A stretch of DNA of 64,000 bases. Origin: Clostridia bacterium. Lineage in GTDB: Bacteria; Bacillota; Clostridia; Christensenellales; CAG-1252. The notes under the pieces are model-generated. The model had not been told where the DNA came from. It searched no databases and saw nothing but the letters and a program-made list of their open reading frames with translations. The stretch lies in assembly GCA_017444385.1 (NCBI GenBank), contig JAFSWQ010000002.1:44317-108316 (forward strand). The letters run 5' to 3'. A program made the position numbers and the translations under genes. Every line of letters starts with the position of its first letter. Position 1 is the first letter of the stretch. Of the stretch, positions 15,001 to 20,062 are shown one piece after another.

Positions 15001-17965
15001 TTTCATCGACGATGACCTCGATTATAAGACCTTCCTCGATTTGAGCGATATCAAGTTCGCTTACTACGACCCCAAGACCAACGATTACACTCGTAACGCG
15101 GGTAGCGGTTATTATCTTACCGTATTCTCGGGCGAGTTGCAAAACACGGGTTACGGCAACTTCGTGCATATCGACTATAAACTTCCCGACGGAATAATCT
15201 ATCAATATGCGGAGAATCCCGACGGAACTCTCACCCGTCTCGCGCCTTTCGAGTTCGCGATCAATAAAGCCGACCTCACTTTGGAAATATCCACTATAAC
15301 CATAGATTATTTGGATCAATTCAAATACGGCTTCGATCAAGACGGTTACTTTGAGTTCTTCGACATCGACGACTTGTTCAAAAACTGCTACACCTTCAGT
15401 ACGGGTATCAGCGGCGAAGTGGATAGCGAAACGATAAAGAACACCAAGTTGCTCGTTATAGAAGGCGACTATATCGTGGACGGAGTATATTATTACCATA
15501 TCAAGAAACCCGGCGATTACCACGTCAGCACATTGACCGACGCGTTGGTCAACTACAATCCCAAGATTTTGGGCGGTAACGCTCGTTTCCGCGTCAATCC
15601 TTCCGCGGTATCGGTAGTTCTCGATCACAGCGAAGTTGAATACGGCGACGCGCTCACCGCGCCTAATTATCACTTGCACGAGGGCACTCACAAGTGCGTA
15701 GACGCTAATGGCGACGGCGTTTGCGATAATTCGGTAATAATGAGAGAACACGTGTTTATGTTCTTCTCTGACGTATTCTCGATTTATCTCTCTTACGAGC
15801 AATTCTTGAAAGAGTATCTCTCGGTGGATATGGTCGTCGAAAACGTTAAGGACGCTAACGGCGTTGTCGTGCTACCTATACCCGACGGATATAAGTATTC
15901 GTACGGCGTGACTTACAGGTTCCTCGCTTCCAACAAGAACTTCGTGTTCGACGAAGCGTCGTATAGAACCGAAGAGGCGGGTCTTGCCGACGGCGAAAAA
16001 CTTGCGTTGACTCTCGTATCCACGCCTTACGTCGATTCCGTCAAAGAATACGTATTGTTCTGCGAGAACGTTTTGACCGTAGTGCCGAGAAATATCAAAG
16101 TGCAATACACCGGGGAAACTTCAAAGGTATTCGGCTCTGCGGACGGCGATTACAGAATATCCGCCAAAGTGATAGGTAAGAAACTCGTTTCGGGCAACAG
16201 CGTGATTGTCGGCCGTAACAAGAACGAGCAAGGCGAGAGCGAAATAGTCGGCGAATACTCGTTGTACTTCTCGGTTATAGACGCGCAAGGTAACGACGTG
16301 AGCGCGTACTATGACATCTCTTACGCGAACTACTCGGGTTACGTTTACACCATAACCAAGCGTACCGTCAAGGTCAACCACACGGGTTATAACTACTACT
16401 TCGGCGACCTTGCTTCTCTCAAGAATATGTCTTATTCGACCAACTTGTCCAAGGAGGCCGTCAATACGATTCTTGCCATCTTCGGTAAACCTAACGGCAA
16501 ATCCTTGAAGGATATCGGCATAACGATAACGCTCGGTTACTTCGGCGACGAAATATTGAAAGTCGGCAAATATACCGACGTAGCGACCGTAGAGTACTCA
16601 GCGCCCGAGAAGGTGAAGAGTTGTTTGGACTTCGTTCTCGGTAACGGCGCGTTCAGCATAATACCCGCTAACCTTACAATTAACGTTAAATCCTTCTCTC
16701 GCGATTACAACAAGTCCGCCTCCCTGTCCTTCCCAGAAGGCACGGTGACGTACACCGTCAGCGGCTTTATGAACGGCGACGAAAGAAGACTCGAAGTAAG
16801 GCACAAGACCAACTCTTACGATAGTAATATTTCCGCTAACGCCGGTATCTACTACTACAGACCTTCGGGTTGCGAACTCGTTTTGAAAGACGGCGTGAGC
16901 AAAGACGAATACGGTTACTTGTTGCAAAGCTACACAATAGGCGCTATCGCTTACGGTACTTATACCATCAACGCCCTTTCGGTAGACGTGGAAGTCGAGG
17001 TCGGTTACTTCGACGCCGACGGCACATTCATAAAGAACGAAGACGATATGTTGTACTACGGCGACGAAAACGCTAAATTGAGATATATCGTTGAAGAGTA
17101 TCCCGGATACATAGCCGAATTGTACGAATCCGAGGTCGAAGGCAAGGAACTCACCGACAAAGAGATGAACGATTGGTTGATAGACGTCTTCTCGTTCACT
17201 CATACGCCTTTGAGCTACTTCACCGCCGATTCGATGGTCAATTACGGCGAAGTTACCGATCAAGGCGAGAAGTCTATCAACTTGCACAGCAACGATTCAA
17301 ATATAACCGTAAGGGCGGTTGGCGCGTTCTACGTCGAAGAAGTGTTCTACAAGATTAAAGACGTCACTATCGTTTCGGATAGCAGTCTTAAGAATCCCAA
17401 GATCAACTGTGAGATAGTCGCCATTCGTTATAACTACGATACGCGTAAATACGAAGAGATCGAAAACTACGGTTTGAACGGAAAGGTCGAAGAGTTGTCT
17501 TCGGGCGCCGCTTTGAAACTTTCGAATAACTTGGAATTGACTTATACGGTATTGACTTGCGAAGACGGTACCTGCAGTTACAGATTGTCCGCGAGAACTT
17601 ATGCGGAAGGCGTTTGGGCTATTCCCGAAGACGACGTACTGTTCGCTCAATCGGATGGCGGCAGCGTATCGAGCGTCTCTCGCGACACCACGTTTACGAA
17701 ACCCGTTGAGATCGTTTACACCGATAAGGAAAAACTCGTATCCTTCGTTAAAGAGCATCCCGCTACCATCGCGTTAATCGTAGTCGGTATAATCGCTCTC
17801 GTTGCGGGCGCGGCGATAATAGGCTCCGTCCTATATCGTAAGAACAGAATAGCGAGAAAGGCGTTCCACGAAAAAGCATACGCCGATATACTTTCGGGCG
17901 AAAACGCGACCGACGCTGCGAGTGACGAATCAAACGATGAAAATGCTTCCGAAGAGGAAGAATAA
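2..17965 (+). CDS. Giant modular surface protein (GLUG-like and MBG-like repeats, C-terminal membrane anchor), 5' partial
   Basis: The reading frame is open from the first base, so the true start lies upstream; the TTG at 86 is only an internal codon. About 5,987 residues are in the window. Roughly the first 4,750 residues consist of large tandem modules. Each has an anchor of the type FxGxFDGxGHxI, a GLFG/GIFG segment, several GGLVGxNxGxI segments resembling GLUG repeats, and often a VW...GWY...F segment resembling Listeria-Bacteroides repeats. Anchors lie near nt 782, 2326, 3529, 5318, 6134, 7063, 7891, 8740, 10005, 11354, 12034, 12713, 13306 and 13938. From about nt 14,380 the protein changes to beta-sandwich segments resembling MBG domains. 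One hydrophobic helix (nt about 17,755-17,835) is followed by basic residues and a Glu/Asp-rich tail, so a cytosolic C-terminus is likely. No LPXTG motif is seen. The role is unknown; a cell-surface adhesin or structural function is inference. Confidence 0.9.
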   Translation, partial: SNLAYTINKIIFGISVGKNECGEVYQGGLIGKINGSVGDGSISDLAIVRESDFVTRTDPNECPGGEYYGLLCGYVGTGSTKFGDLNKGNVWFVGYVPSNERMASAVSEDKPVEAVSYGSVKRLRVFGGGSIKAVFSSRKLSFYALQQYSPFFNWYNTSSNMMSNTPYTNSAEIGKATFFDATINQTYEVKRFTPGVNTAVNEMCALFLTTEINDAGNMAQFVAEMNYEDENEPIKLNQSWVSVKLNADITFEKGMAVVKEFKGTFDGQGHTISFAVGTTIDGTEKTEENENRIAMFGILDTGAQFINTNIRFAGTIYAGVQEDDQDAMVNTVYTGIVAAVNHGTIKNVSCTLQQAGLITAFGKSVYGGGLVGYNDGGTIVQIDMTIDGKITANGNKVYLGGLVGSSNTGSSYNMINVYAKGEIISSLAEKATSKDACLGGFAGIVSAKLDLKNVVVNVREYSNYNNDVLLTSCKHNEATYNDMLEDAAELENDLRTKTVGQTKGGYQDFLEDYFNYNDSGTYLGVAARSQADYDKCKNELIAIYERLTAEADDTASEDYADEFLSVCNSYFNQFDCSAVCSDCVSSSKKFAIAGSIAANNYGFNNAWVLGSYTQYPDETGEAGVGTRKLYFTSDLSTTTAAKAKNLNMIYVRNGSCYCVMDISEINANNILFTVSIDTSKVFTGWYTTFNHTVMAPSDYISADGFRPGLKTGEVYFSSVINSLITDYSVFDELANTTNAGQTYEGDTFVLGADLVFPSAHSYVPIGKMDGSTVRPFKGTLDGKGYSITISGSILSSDYSGLFGYLGEGATIKCLTVIYDGNKTLKEHCVFGGVAAVSYGFVGQDSTSNKVGVIYKNMISNATTAGGVVGCNYGTVRNVEVSFAETASGRGVISTKSINDDGVRYYAVCGGVVAINYEGATVKNTYVVNEVKDTDEFAQNLYAKSSTKTDHGYAGGLVGYNLGNVYSGVVEQFFITDEQMIAKVSGVGNAGTLVGHNDPIGVVDALWALYSLLDFALPYEDGDFYDNLIGGETEKGNRLIKYGHGSIKTSVYSNNAAQTRGGSIVFRAEPDEGVPFYNYTASLTSGEVVSSAEGGSGQNLTPIVANGNKESLEGKTFYAIFVRSEITNENDYYGLVKSVNSGFSAYVNYIFNFKGTVALNLYADNENFDSIGANGRKFVGSLNGNGYSIYYRSSSLDENVKEGKALFGVIAEKSVVQNLTVNITRGLYTATAYDDELSASTTYGLFAAINMGTITEVEVNLTGNVNPEMDESYEELDYAGIFVGINHGVISSTTVNLLSESFQGNNYAASVKARYAGALVGLNRGTIGSDRLDSVKVVVNTVTTPVSVYGTSAVGGVVGVNRGVITNVNLTMNGRLGAAKNCDGKVYVGGVAGINESDKANIGILTLNFNASAELASEVAMSVDNLYFFGGVAGLNDSSSMIGEEGVKGLSKIYYNANFPNISTALASFGGAVGENRGFVFSIDVLFDQSVEGYKGLGATNYAGGVVGFNAGNVGNCNVTLSKQNSLTLIKGDHLTTDGLSEIGVGSIVGVNSISVKACTAHVYGVLGVTYTSGTEEGKVQKANVGGLVGFNKQEIRDSYVIVGQSMKNTSSKGRTGLVVGYSSVNQAGSLPNVWAVVSNSDPSPASSNKAGYNVLKIVGNATVSAEFINENEDIKIRFTAANVVGMPIVWYKDISTQDKLFSQATTFTAETGLVDCVYHVCYYDLQINTEEKFSALYQYVNAYNLFNGVMFSLEKSITVRSTLQPIGTKEHPFNGIFEGHNNTITFVKGGIAGNVYSGIFGYVDDNAVIKNFIVEFNEDVIVGSGMSTSAGGLAGRLGGLVQNVALNFISAPYSLKDDAYVGALAGTVSSTLRVENVWTVIYNSAVATIGATDNGGVASNTGLNNLAVLGSGILRVYFKDEESDEFVFEVIENADFYDDWYYDISNHVTVADKANSAIYGTVVAGDRIYFDSVDSLRNVNYTASFIDLIIRNAEDFVKFAKNVNRYGDGGAKFIMRLGKEGYNNITEITVDLNECPPIGTREHPFTGEFDGTMDLSEVYDNSVCYTIRVKGNLGSSENDYTGLFGCVGETGVIRNLIVRADNADDNPEYAGQKFGDKQSVYTGYLAGYFQGTMENVVVVMGDETQLYNINADSVGGMVGMMGVNSSIKNSWLILPENSVYRTVGGYKLANGDIVSYDRATFEVDYPDLKVPNLLYKCGAGKFELHLENGVGGGYETAKGRWKFTLVQLTGGEPAYGFVDNTLLDSGVPTKEFTSSYGDGLVGREYLALFLDNNINEYEDLLKLAALTNGDRRYVGIEFQQSKDIVIQNGYTPIGGQVALTGGSAIGVEYKLIDFIGAYNGNGHKIIIPENVTIDAPYAGLFGILGKTARVRNLYVEVNGKVGVAGGYADSTVYAAPLAALDNGATLENVIVVINKSASISATVDSSRIAVNNAIEFDVFGNVLTPDEDIKRATNVWVLSYNSKYNNAQNAVEQQFYYDQTGRYNGGVNVLTVIAAGEIVVEFTDENYAIRIYNRDNSGNPVKEWYTNAMSGSVEIKVPYDVTGYQFMPSSAVNSLILYASFLNSKITDVADLIDLANDTNDGYDLYGLSFELNNDVVITGSDYVPIGAAMPFNALFDGRGHSITLAEGARIEGEYAGIFGSVGQDAVVKNVKLIINGTLGCDRYTAADLELGKVNTIYAGAIARIQGKLENVIIDGVNAIVDCRSDYAGIAFGYDVQNVMNNVWFIAGADNGYASMGKVLENDKLVEGSEQSTINVMKVIGMGELKATLVNVGDDWFVKLENDYDDQKDYAIKGWYSNYAKDNQISEALGVCAPGTDFRAGNNGTITFTTGLINRRYEVVIINTVITTAEQLLSIVGDVNVGGYTYENTSFSLGADITIEGNEFVSIGTENTRFKGTFSGSYNGVYHTITMAMSYQNEYSQNIDGSLPLFGYNEGVITDLSVFLKTAIDRTNSTVGVIAQYNYGEISNTLVRFNDKAGFTVVGANVGGIAGINYARATIENCIVIIPENVTLKGRFAAGGIVAENYGSVVGSVGGALAGDFYDWKEYRSNALDGEEDLGNVLIYGKIEVENSETSDTVLYVGGAVGISQGQATVTRLSIRVFSSGSVFSDGNSTAVGGVVGRSSASLRHSVIQADGEVYALNTAHSNVGYFVGSIQGSTNNSWMVYSLPRDIKAIGLGFDSVNVLQIKGNGVIDFYIDGDNNIIFEDVTPAGGASIDGWYINNGVAVTDRIGNVDGSTFKPATNISGRTVNVVFINTTISSVEELIIIANTVNSGLYSANLEFRLVNDLTIDVDHVLTACIGTYTEDGAYGFKHKFNGDGHTITVIGVENAESFRAQTYMGIFGYVTASAQVYDLNVVYLGSAFGDERTLAFGGIAGVNAGSITNCKVYVGKAPGDDESAASPAVLKGASVGGIVGENTRLGKISDCDVYLYGTLYAQSIIKDNVAPNAYAGAITGSNNGTVTFVTSYLKTIGDYSVQAVYVGNSTGATYVGGITGSNSGTISDMVVELDVAHLFANSQIIAYAGGLAGSNIGTLENAYIKVGAGSSIRSSNKVENISGGIAGINSYYLLNILIDITNESVVRDSAVGQYRATTSHAENVWVINNDSAINSKIGDINNMTYERINGNPSVSYNDVKGIIESRRAGVQNDYMVEFYADIDKDKGLTMFADAHTSFKTVLNDAPYVYYGVGKLVLVSPLDAKDISVKAVMRREIGDQTELKMLSKALEVGGQEITGTYSLTNDIVVTGNYTAIGHIAISEDDVSRPFGATFDGNYYTVSFKDPVVYGNIYNSVFALNTGLIRKFVVSYDYSLIGDNTAGICIDNKGTIKDSVVYAALDTTISNPIACLNSKNDNDWIIQPVSSNNDYIQGKQVESNRYGAIAVNGNGTLVIDKTAASLTFIPTALDEMSEFAGFSDQLIIYTTDYFIPVSNVNERGYSYSAEFISKYIYTINDLLALVGALDKGYGSFSKNKTYYLCSSDIEISAQAIGGLKSFLGVFEGNDNRLVVSGKPEDTDFVFAPEHTDDRATYQNLSFDLRKLDEEVYLFDSACNASLKNVAIFFDEARDDARLYDAYFGSSLRLENVYVVTSNETTIVEADKYVSENVGAILSTGKNDIEFRTENGKFIATAIPSDEEVFVGWYDTAAAWKFVGKASVECELTAETYKTTFISTEITTADEFTTIAEAVKNGFTFEGASFKVANDITIDFTTAQNVGTDDYFFAGEIDVLDNALTVKGKPLFNVFKGVFKNAVMNSNVENALALVIAAEAKVENVLLTSTAANANIAAQIKGNVFNCWVIADSVASNDKVGYIGKDNTVSVAATLADGVITVKAAFNADAGLIDGIIFFKNAAGEDVYNPAYDTIVSDGSNVATYFVTAKDVLVSEFELKVFALAVEHDYSNNVKLDADIVVAENFSIAGYQGVFYGAGKTITVNTENDFALFTELTGTVRDLKLVVNSDNTITAAISKDPDGIAYLNSSIMAVSENVTPIMQGNLNNVWVVYQAVVDDATFLTDETSDANYLVYNKGSITATVNEEGVVSFVGTDTAEYAFMGYRLKTAKSSSSTYTSSALDAKKIRVMAYSADHFISDLASWNLLGAAIAKTGNKATGKTFTLSADIVVTAEFAAIEGFDGTLDGNSNSLVIDSDAAYNGFVTLGENGLIKNFVVEVFNAEGFGVGVTVFPEAQTENCLTIDYVGVSAGAAKTIAVENMMGYHSAITVNGEGGIFLLDTNDLPEYKLRYWLTDDSQELTYENGKFYLPDEEYDGNVTAIYFSCYTVSITVRGLDDSAVRPNVTPTATYWSDLPDIQSVSVKSTAGYVFWGFVYDDNEAITAINPVRLNIDVTKLTSSIEIFADYSLISTSWHTVTYGELTSAEMSDYLQIDKEQRDRMEAKGYTIVRSCLPEGDTLNVVSDVPRHAGNYKISFKITYTTIPYGESIPMVYTMGETDFGFTIEVRELAFTDLTLADKVYDTTIFASVLSKNLAGFIDDDLDYKTFLDLSDIKFAYYDPKTNDYTRNAGSGYYLTVFSGELQNTGYGNFVHIDYKLPDGIIYQYAENPDGTLTRLAPFEFAINKADLTLEISTITIDYLDQFKYGFDQDGYFEFFDIDDLFKNCYTFSTGISGEVDSETIKNTKLLVIEGDYIVDGVYYYHIKKPGDYHVSTLTDALVNYNPKILGGNARFRVNPSAVSVVLDHSEVEYGDALTAPNYHLHEGTHKCVDANGDGVCDNSVIMREHVFMFFSDVFSIYLSYEQFLKEYLSVDMVVENVKDANGVVVLPIPDGYKYSYGVTYRFLASNKNFVFDEASYRTEEAGLADGEKLALTLVSTPYVDSVKEYVLFCENVLTVVPRNIKVQYTGETSKVFGSADGDYRISAKVIGKKLVSGNSVIVGRNKNEQGESEIVGEYSLYFSVIDAQGNDVSAYYDISYANYSGYVYTITKRTVKVNHTGYNYYFGDLASLKNMSYSTNLSKEAVNTILAIFGKPNGKSLKDIGITITLGYFGDEILKVGKYTDVATVEYSAPEKVKSCLDFVLGNGAFSIIPANLTINVKSFSRDYNKSASLSFPEGTVTYTVSGFMNGDERRLEVRHKTNSYDSNISANAGIYYYRPSGCELVLKDGVSKDEYGYLLQSYTIGAIAYGTYTINALSVDVEVEVGYFDADGTFIKNEDDMLYYGDENAKLRYIVEEYPGYIAELYESEVEGKELTDKEMNDWLIDVFSFTHTPLSYFTADSMVNYGEVTDQGEKSINLHSNDSNITVRAVGAFYVEEVFYKIKDVTIVSDSSLKNPKINCEIVAIRYNYDTRKYEEIENYGLNGKVEELSSGAALKLSNNLELTYTVLTCEDGTCSYRLSARTYAEGVWAIPEDDVLFAQSDGGSVSSVSRDTTFTKPVEIVYTDKEKLVSFVKEHPATIALIVVGIIALVAGAAIIGSVLYRKNRIARKAFHEKAYADILSGENATDAASDESNDENASEEEE

Positions 17966-17991
17966 TAAAAACAACTAATAAAGAGGATTTT

Positions 17992-18966
17992 ATGAGCAAA
18001 AAGAAGAAAATCGCTATCATTGTAATTTCAATAATTCTGGTATTGATCATCGCCGCCGCGACGGTGATGATCTACCTCTTCTTCGGTAAGGGTAAAACCG
18101 AGAAAACCGAAATAGACAGAAGCAACTTGAAAGGCGTAGAGACCGACGAAAGTATCGTCGCTTGGATGACTTACGATGAAAACTCTACCCAACAGGAACT
18201 TATAACCCTTGCAGTCAAAGCGTATGAAAACGCTTGTAAACTCGACCAAAATTGCGATTACCGTCGCTACGACGTCGATTGCAGCGTAACGACTATGGGT
18301 ACGGTCAGGCAGTATATCACGCAAATAAAAAACGGCGAAGAGTTTTATAGAGGCGAAGTGCAAATTCCGGACGACGAGCAGGAACCTATCTTTAAGATCA
18401 TTCTCAAAGCGTTAAAAGACCAAACCTTCTTTAACGGGCAATACGCTAATATGACGGAAGACAAGATGGTTCAAATAAAGACGCTCGAAGGTATATCCCG
18501 CTCGGAAAGCGGCGAGATCTCTGCCGACCTCGACAAGGGGACGGTAGAATACAAAGATAAACCCTACTTTAACCCTGCGCAAGAGCAAAAATATACTCAA
18601 ACCGATTTCATCATAAGAGTTGATACCATAAAGAACGTTTCAATTACTCACGACGACGAGAAAGGTTTTTATACGCTCGTTTTCGATATCGACGTTGAAA
18701 ACAAAGAAGCAATTGCGAAGCCTTACGAGAATTTGAGTGCGAACGTTGAAAACGCCAAATATACGGCGGTACACGAAACCATCGAACTTTGGGATAGCGG
18801 TTACTTCAGGTACTTCCGTTCGGAAGATCAATGGACGGGGCACGTTGTCGTCGACGTCGCAGCCGAAATAGACTATCAAACCGTCTTTATTTATGAAGAG
18901 GATAAATGCAATATCGACGAGTGCTTCGGCATCGAGAAGTTGAGAGAGGAGATTGCCAAACAATGA
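17992..18966 (+). CDS. Hypothetical membrane-anchored extracytoplasmic protein
   Basis: This 324-residue protein begins with a short Lys-rich stretch followed by one long hydrophobic helix (about residues 6-31), which should anchor it with the rest outside the cell. The remainder is polar and mixed alpha/beta in character, with no motif I recognise. The ATG follows an AGAGGA ribosome binding site. The gene starts 26 bp after the giant surface gene and its stop overlaps the start of the next gene (ATGA), so the three are probably cotranscribed. It could be an accessory factor for the surface protein, but only the context suggests this. Confidence 0.75.
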   Translation: MSKKKKIAIIVISIILVLIIAAATVMIYLFFGKGKTEKTEIDRSNLKGVETDESIVAWMTYDENSTQQELITLAVKAYENACKLDQNCDYRRYDVDCSVTTMGTVRQYITQIKNGEEFYRGEVQIPDDEQEPIFKIILKALKDQTFFNGQYANMTEDKMVQIKTLEGISRSESGEISADLDKGTVEYKDKPYFNPAQEQKYTQTDFIIRVDTIKNVSITHDDEKGFYTLVFDIDVENKEAIAKPYENLSANVENAKYTAVHETIELWDSGYFRYFRSEDQWTGHVVVDVAAEIDYQTVFIYEEDKCNIDECFGIEKLREEIAKQ

Positions 18967-19748
18967 AAATAAGAGATCTTGCGGTCGCAGGCGTTTTACT
19001 TGCTTTGATTTTGGTGTTCTTGTTAGTTCCCGTTTACATCGGACCGTTGAGCCTTGCCGTAGTTGCGATTTTAGCGGTCATCGTCGCTTGCGAATTCGAA
19101 GGACTTAAAATGGGTTTGTTTACCGGTCTTGCTTTCGGTGTGACTTCCCTTATCGCGTCCTTTACAACGGGCGCGGGTAGTCCCACCTCGCCTATATTCC
19201 ATAATCCTTTGGTTTCCGTCTTGCCGCGAGTAATCGTTCCCATTACTTGCTATTTTGCGTATAGGGGTATGAGAAAGGCGTTCAAAATAGCCTATTCGAA
19301 GAAAGTTGCCTTTAACGCCAAAGCGGCGAACAGATTGTCGCTTTCGGTTTCCGCGGTAGTCGGAGCCATAGTAGGCGTAGTTACGAATACCACTCTCGTT
19401 ATGGGCATGATGTTCGCGTTCAACGCCGGTAAAACCTTCGGCAATACGACGATAGGGACGGGGCTTTTGGTGTTGACTTTAAGCACCAACTTCCCGCTTG
19501 AACTCGGTGTTTGCGCCGCCGTTGCGGCGCCCTTGTTGCTCGCCCTTGCCGCTACGTTCAAAACGGGTAATCGCGACGGGCTTGCGCCGATACTTAAACC
19601 CGTCGAAACGCTTGAAAGCGATATTCCCGTTGAGGAAACTGTCGATAACGATATCTTAACTCAAACTGCCGACGATGAATCCGATTTGCCTACGCCTTCG
19701 AGCGTAACGACCGTAGAAGAGGTTCAACGCGAAATCGACGAGGAATAG
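18963..19748 (+). CDS. ECF transporter S component-like membrane protein
   Basis: The start is the ATG at 18963, overlapping the previous stop codon as ATGA and preceded by GAGAGGAG; a longer in-frame reading from 18906 would run back into the previous gene. The 261-residue protein has about five to six hydrophobic segments in the first 200 residues, with a small-residue-rich stretch (FTTGAGSPTSPIFHNPLVS) between the second and third. This pattern fits the substrate-binding S components of energy-coupling factor vitamin transporters. The C-terminal 60 residues form an acidic tail that is not usual for the family. No EcfA or EcfT gene is nearby, as is normal for group II systems. The substrate cannot be told. 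The general class is moderately supported. Confidence 0.6.
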   Translation: MKIRDLAVAGVLLALILVFLLVPVYIGPLSLAVVAILAVIVACEFEGLKMGLFTGLAFGVTSLIASFTTGAGSPTSPIFHNPLVSVLPRVIVPITCYFAYRGMRKAFKIAYSKKVAFNAKAANRLSLSVSAVVGAIVGVVTNTTLVMGMMFAFNAGKTFGNTTIGTGLLVLTLSTNFPLELGVCAAVAAPLLLALAATFKTGNRDGLAPILKPVETLESDIPVEETVDNDILTQTADDESDLPTPSSVTTVEEVQREIDEE

Positions 19749-19777
19749 ATCATTTTAAGGATTATTTAACAAATTGA

Positions 19778-19806
19778 TTGACTTTACTGCGGTAAAGTGG
19801 TATAAT
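19778..19806 (+). promoter_or_regulatory. Sigma-A-type promoter of the lysine riboswitch transcript
   Basis: TTGACT at 19778-19783 and TATAAT at 19801-19806 are separated by exactly 17 bp. The spacer contains a perfect inverted repeat, ACTTTAC-TGCG-GTAAAGT (19781-19798), which could be an operator. Transcription would begin just before the P1 helix of the riboswitch. Confidence 0.85.
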
Positions 19807-19812
19807 TCGCAT

Positions 19813-19976
19813 AAACATAGAGGAGCGGAAAGGAAGAGTAATCGTCGCGTAAGGCTCGTTGCGGCGGTGAAAGGTCGATTCGCCGAAGTGGTTTTAGCGT
19901 GAGCCGCGCGAGAATCGCTGGGCTTTAAGGGAATACCTTGAAGACTGTCACAAGTAATTGTGGAGCGCTACTGTTT
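19813..19976 (+). promoter_or_regulatory. Lysine riboswitch (L box)
   Basis: The segment has the conserved blocks of the lysine aptamer in order: AGAGGAGC at 19819-19826, AGAGTA, AAGG, GCCGAAG near 19881, GCTGGG near 19918, CTGTCA near 19945, and TGGAGCGCTACT at the 3' end. P1 can form from AAACATAG (19813-19820) and CTA-C-TGTTT (19968-19976, one bulged C). The 3' strand of P1 (19968-19975) can instead pair with 19988-19995, the 5' arm of the terminator. Lysine binding should stabilise P1, free the terminator and turn off the downstream transporter. The aptamer and its logic are known for the family; the pairings are read from the sequence. Confidence 0.92.
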
Positions 19977-19987
19977 GGATAGTTTTT

Positions 19988-20019
19988 GGCAGTGGACTTT
20001 ATGTTTACCGCCTTTTTTT
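19988..20019 (+). terminator. Riboswitch-controlled Rho-independent terminator
   Basis: GGCAGTGGAC (19988-19997) pairs with GTTTACCGCC (20003-20012) with one mismatch and two wobble pairs, and is followed by seven Ts. The 5' arm also pairs with CTACTG at 19968-19973, giving the competing antiterminator. Confidence 0.85.
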
Positions 20020-20062
20020 ATTGTTAATACACGGACGGTATTCCGTCCAAAAGGAGAAATAT

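Noticed and set aside
14588..15802. Long antisense open frame of 404 codons inside the giant gene, and the many similar ones
   Set aside because: The skewed codon use of the sense strand keeps the opposite frame open; the translations show no family motif, no ribosome binding site and no operon context.
19958..20062. N-terminal extension of the NhaC-type transporter
   Set aside because: It would translate through the riboswitch terminator; the ATG at 20063 has a proper ribosome binding site.
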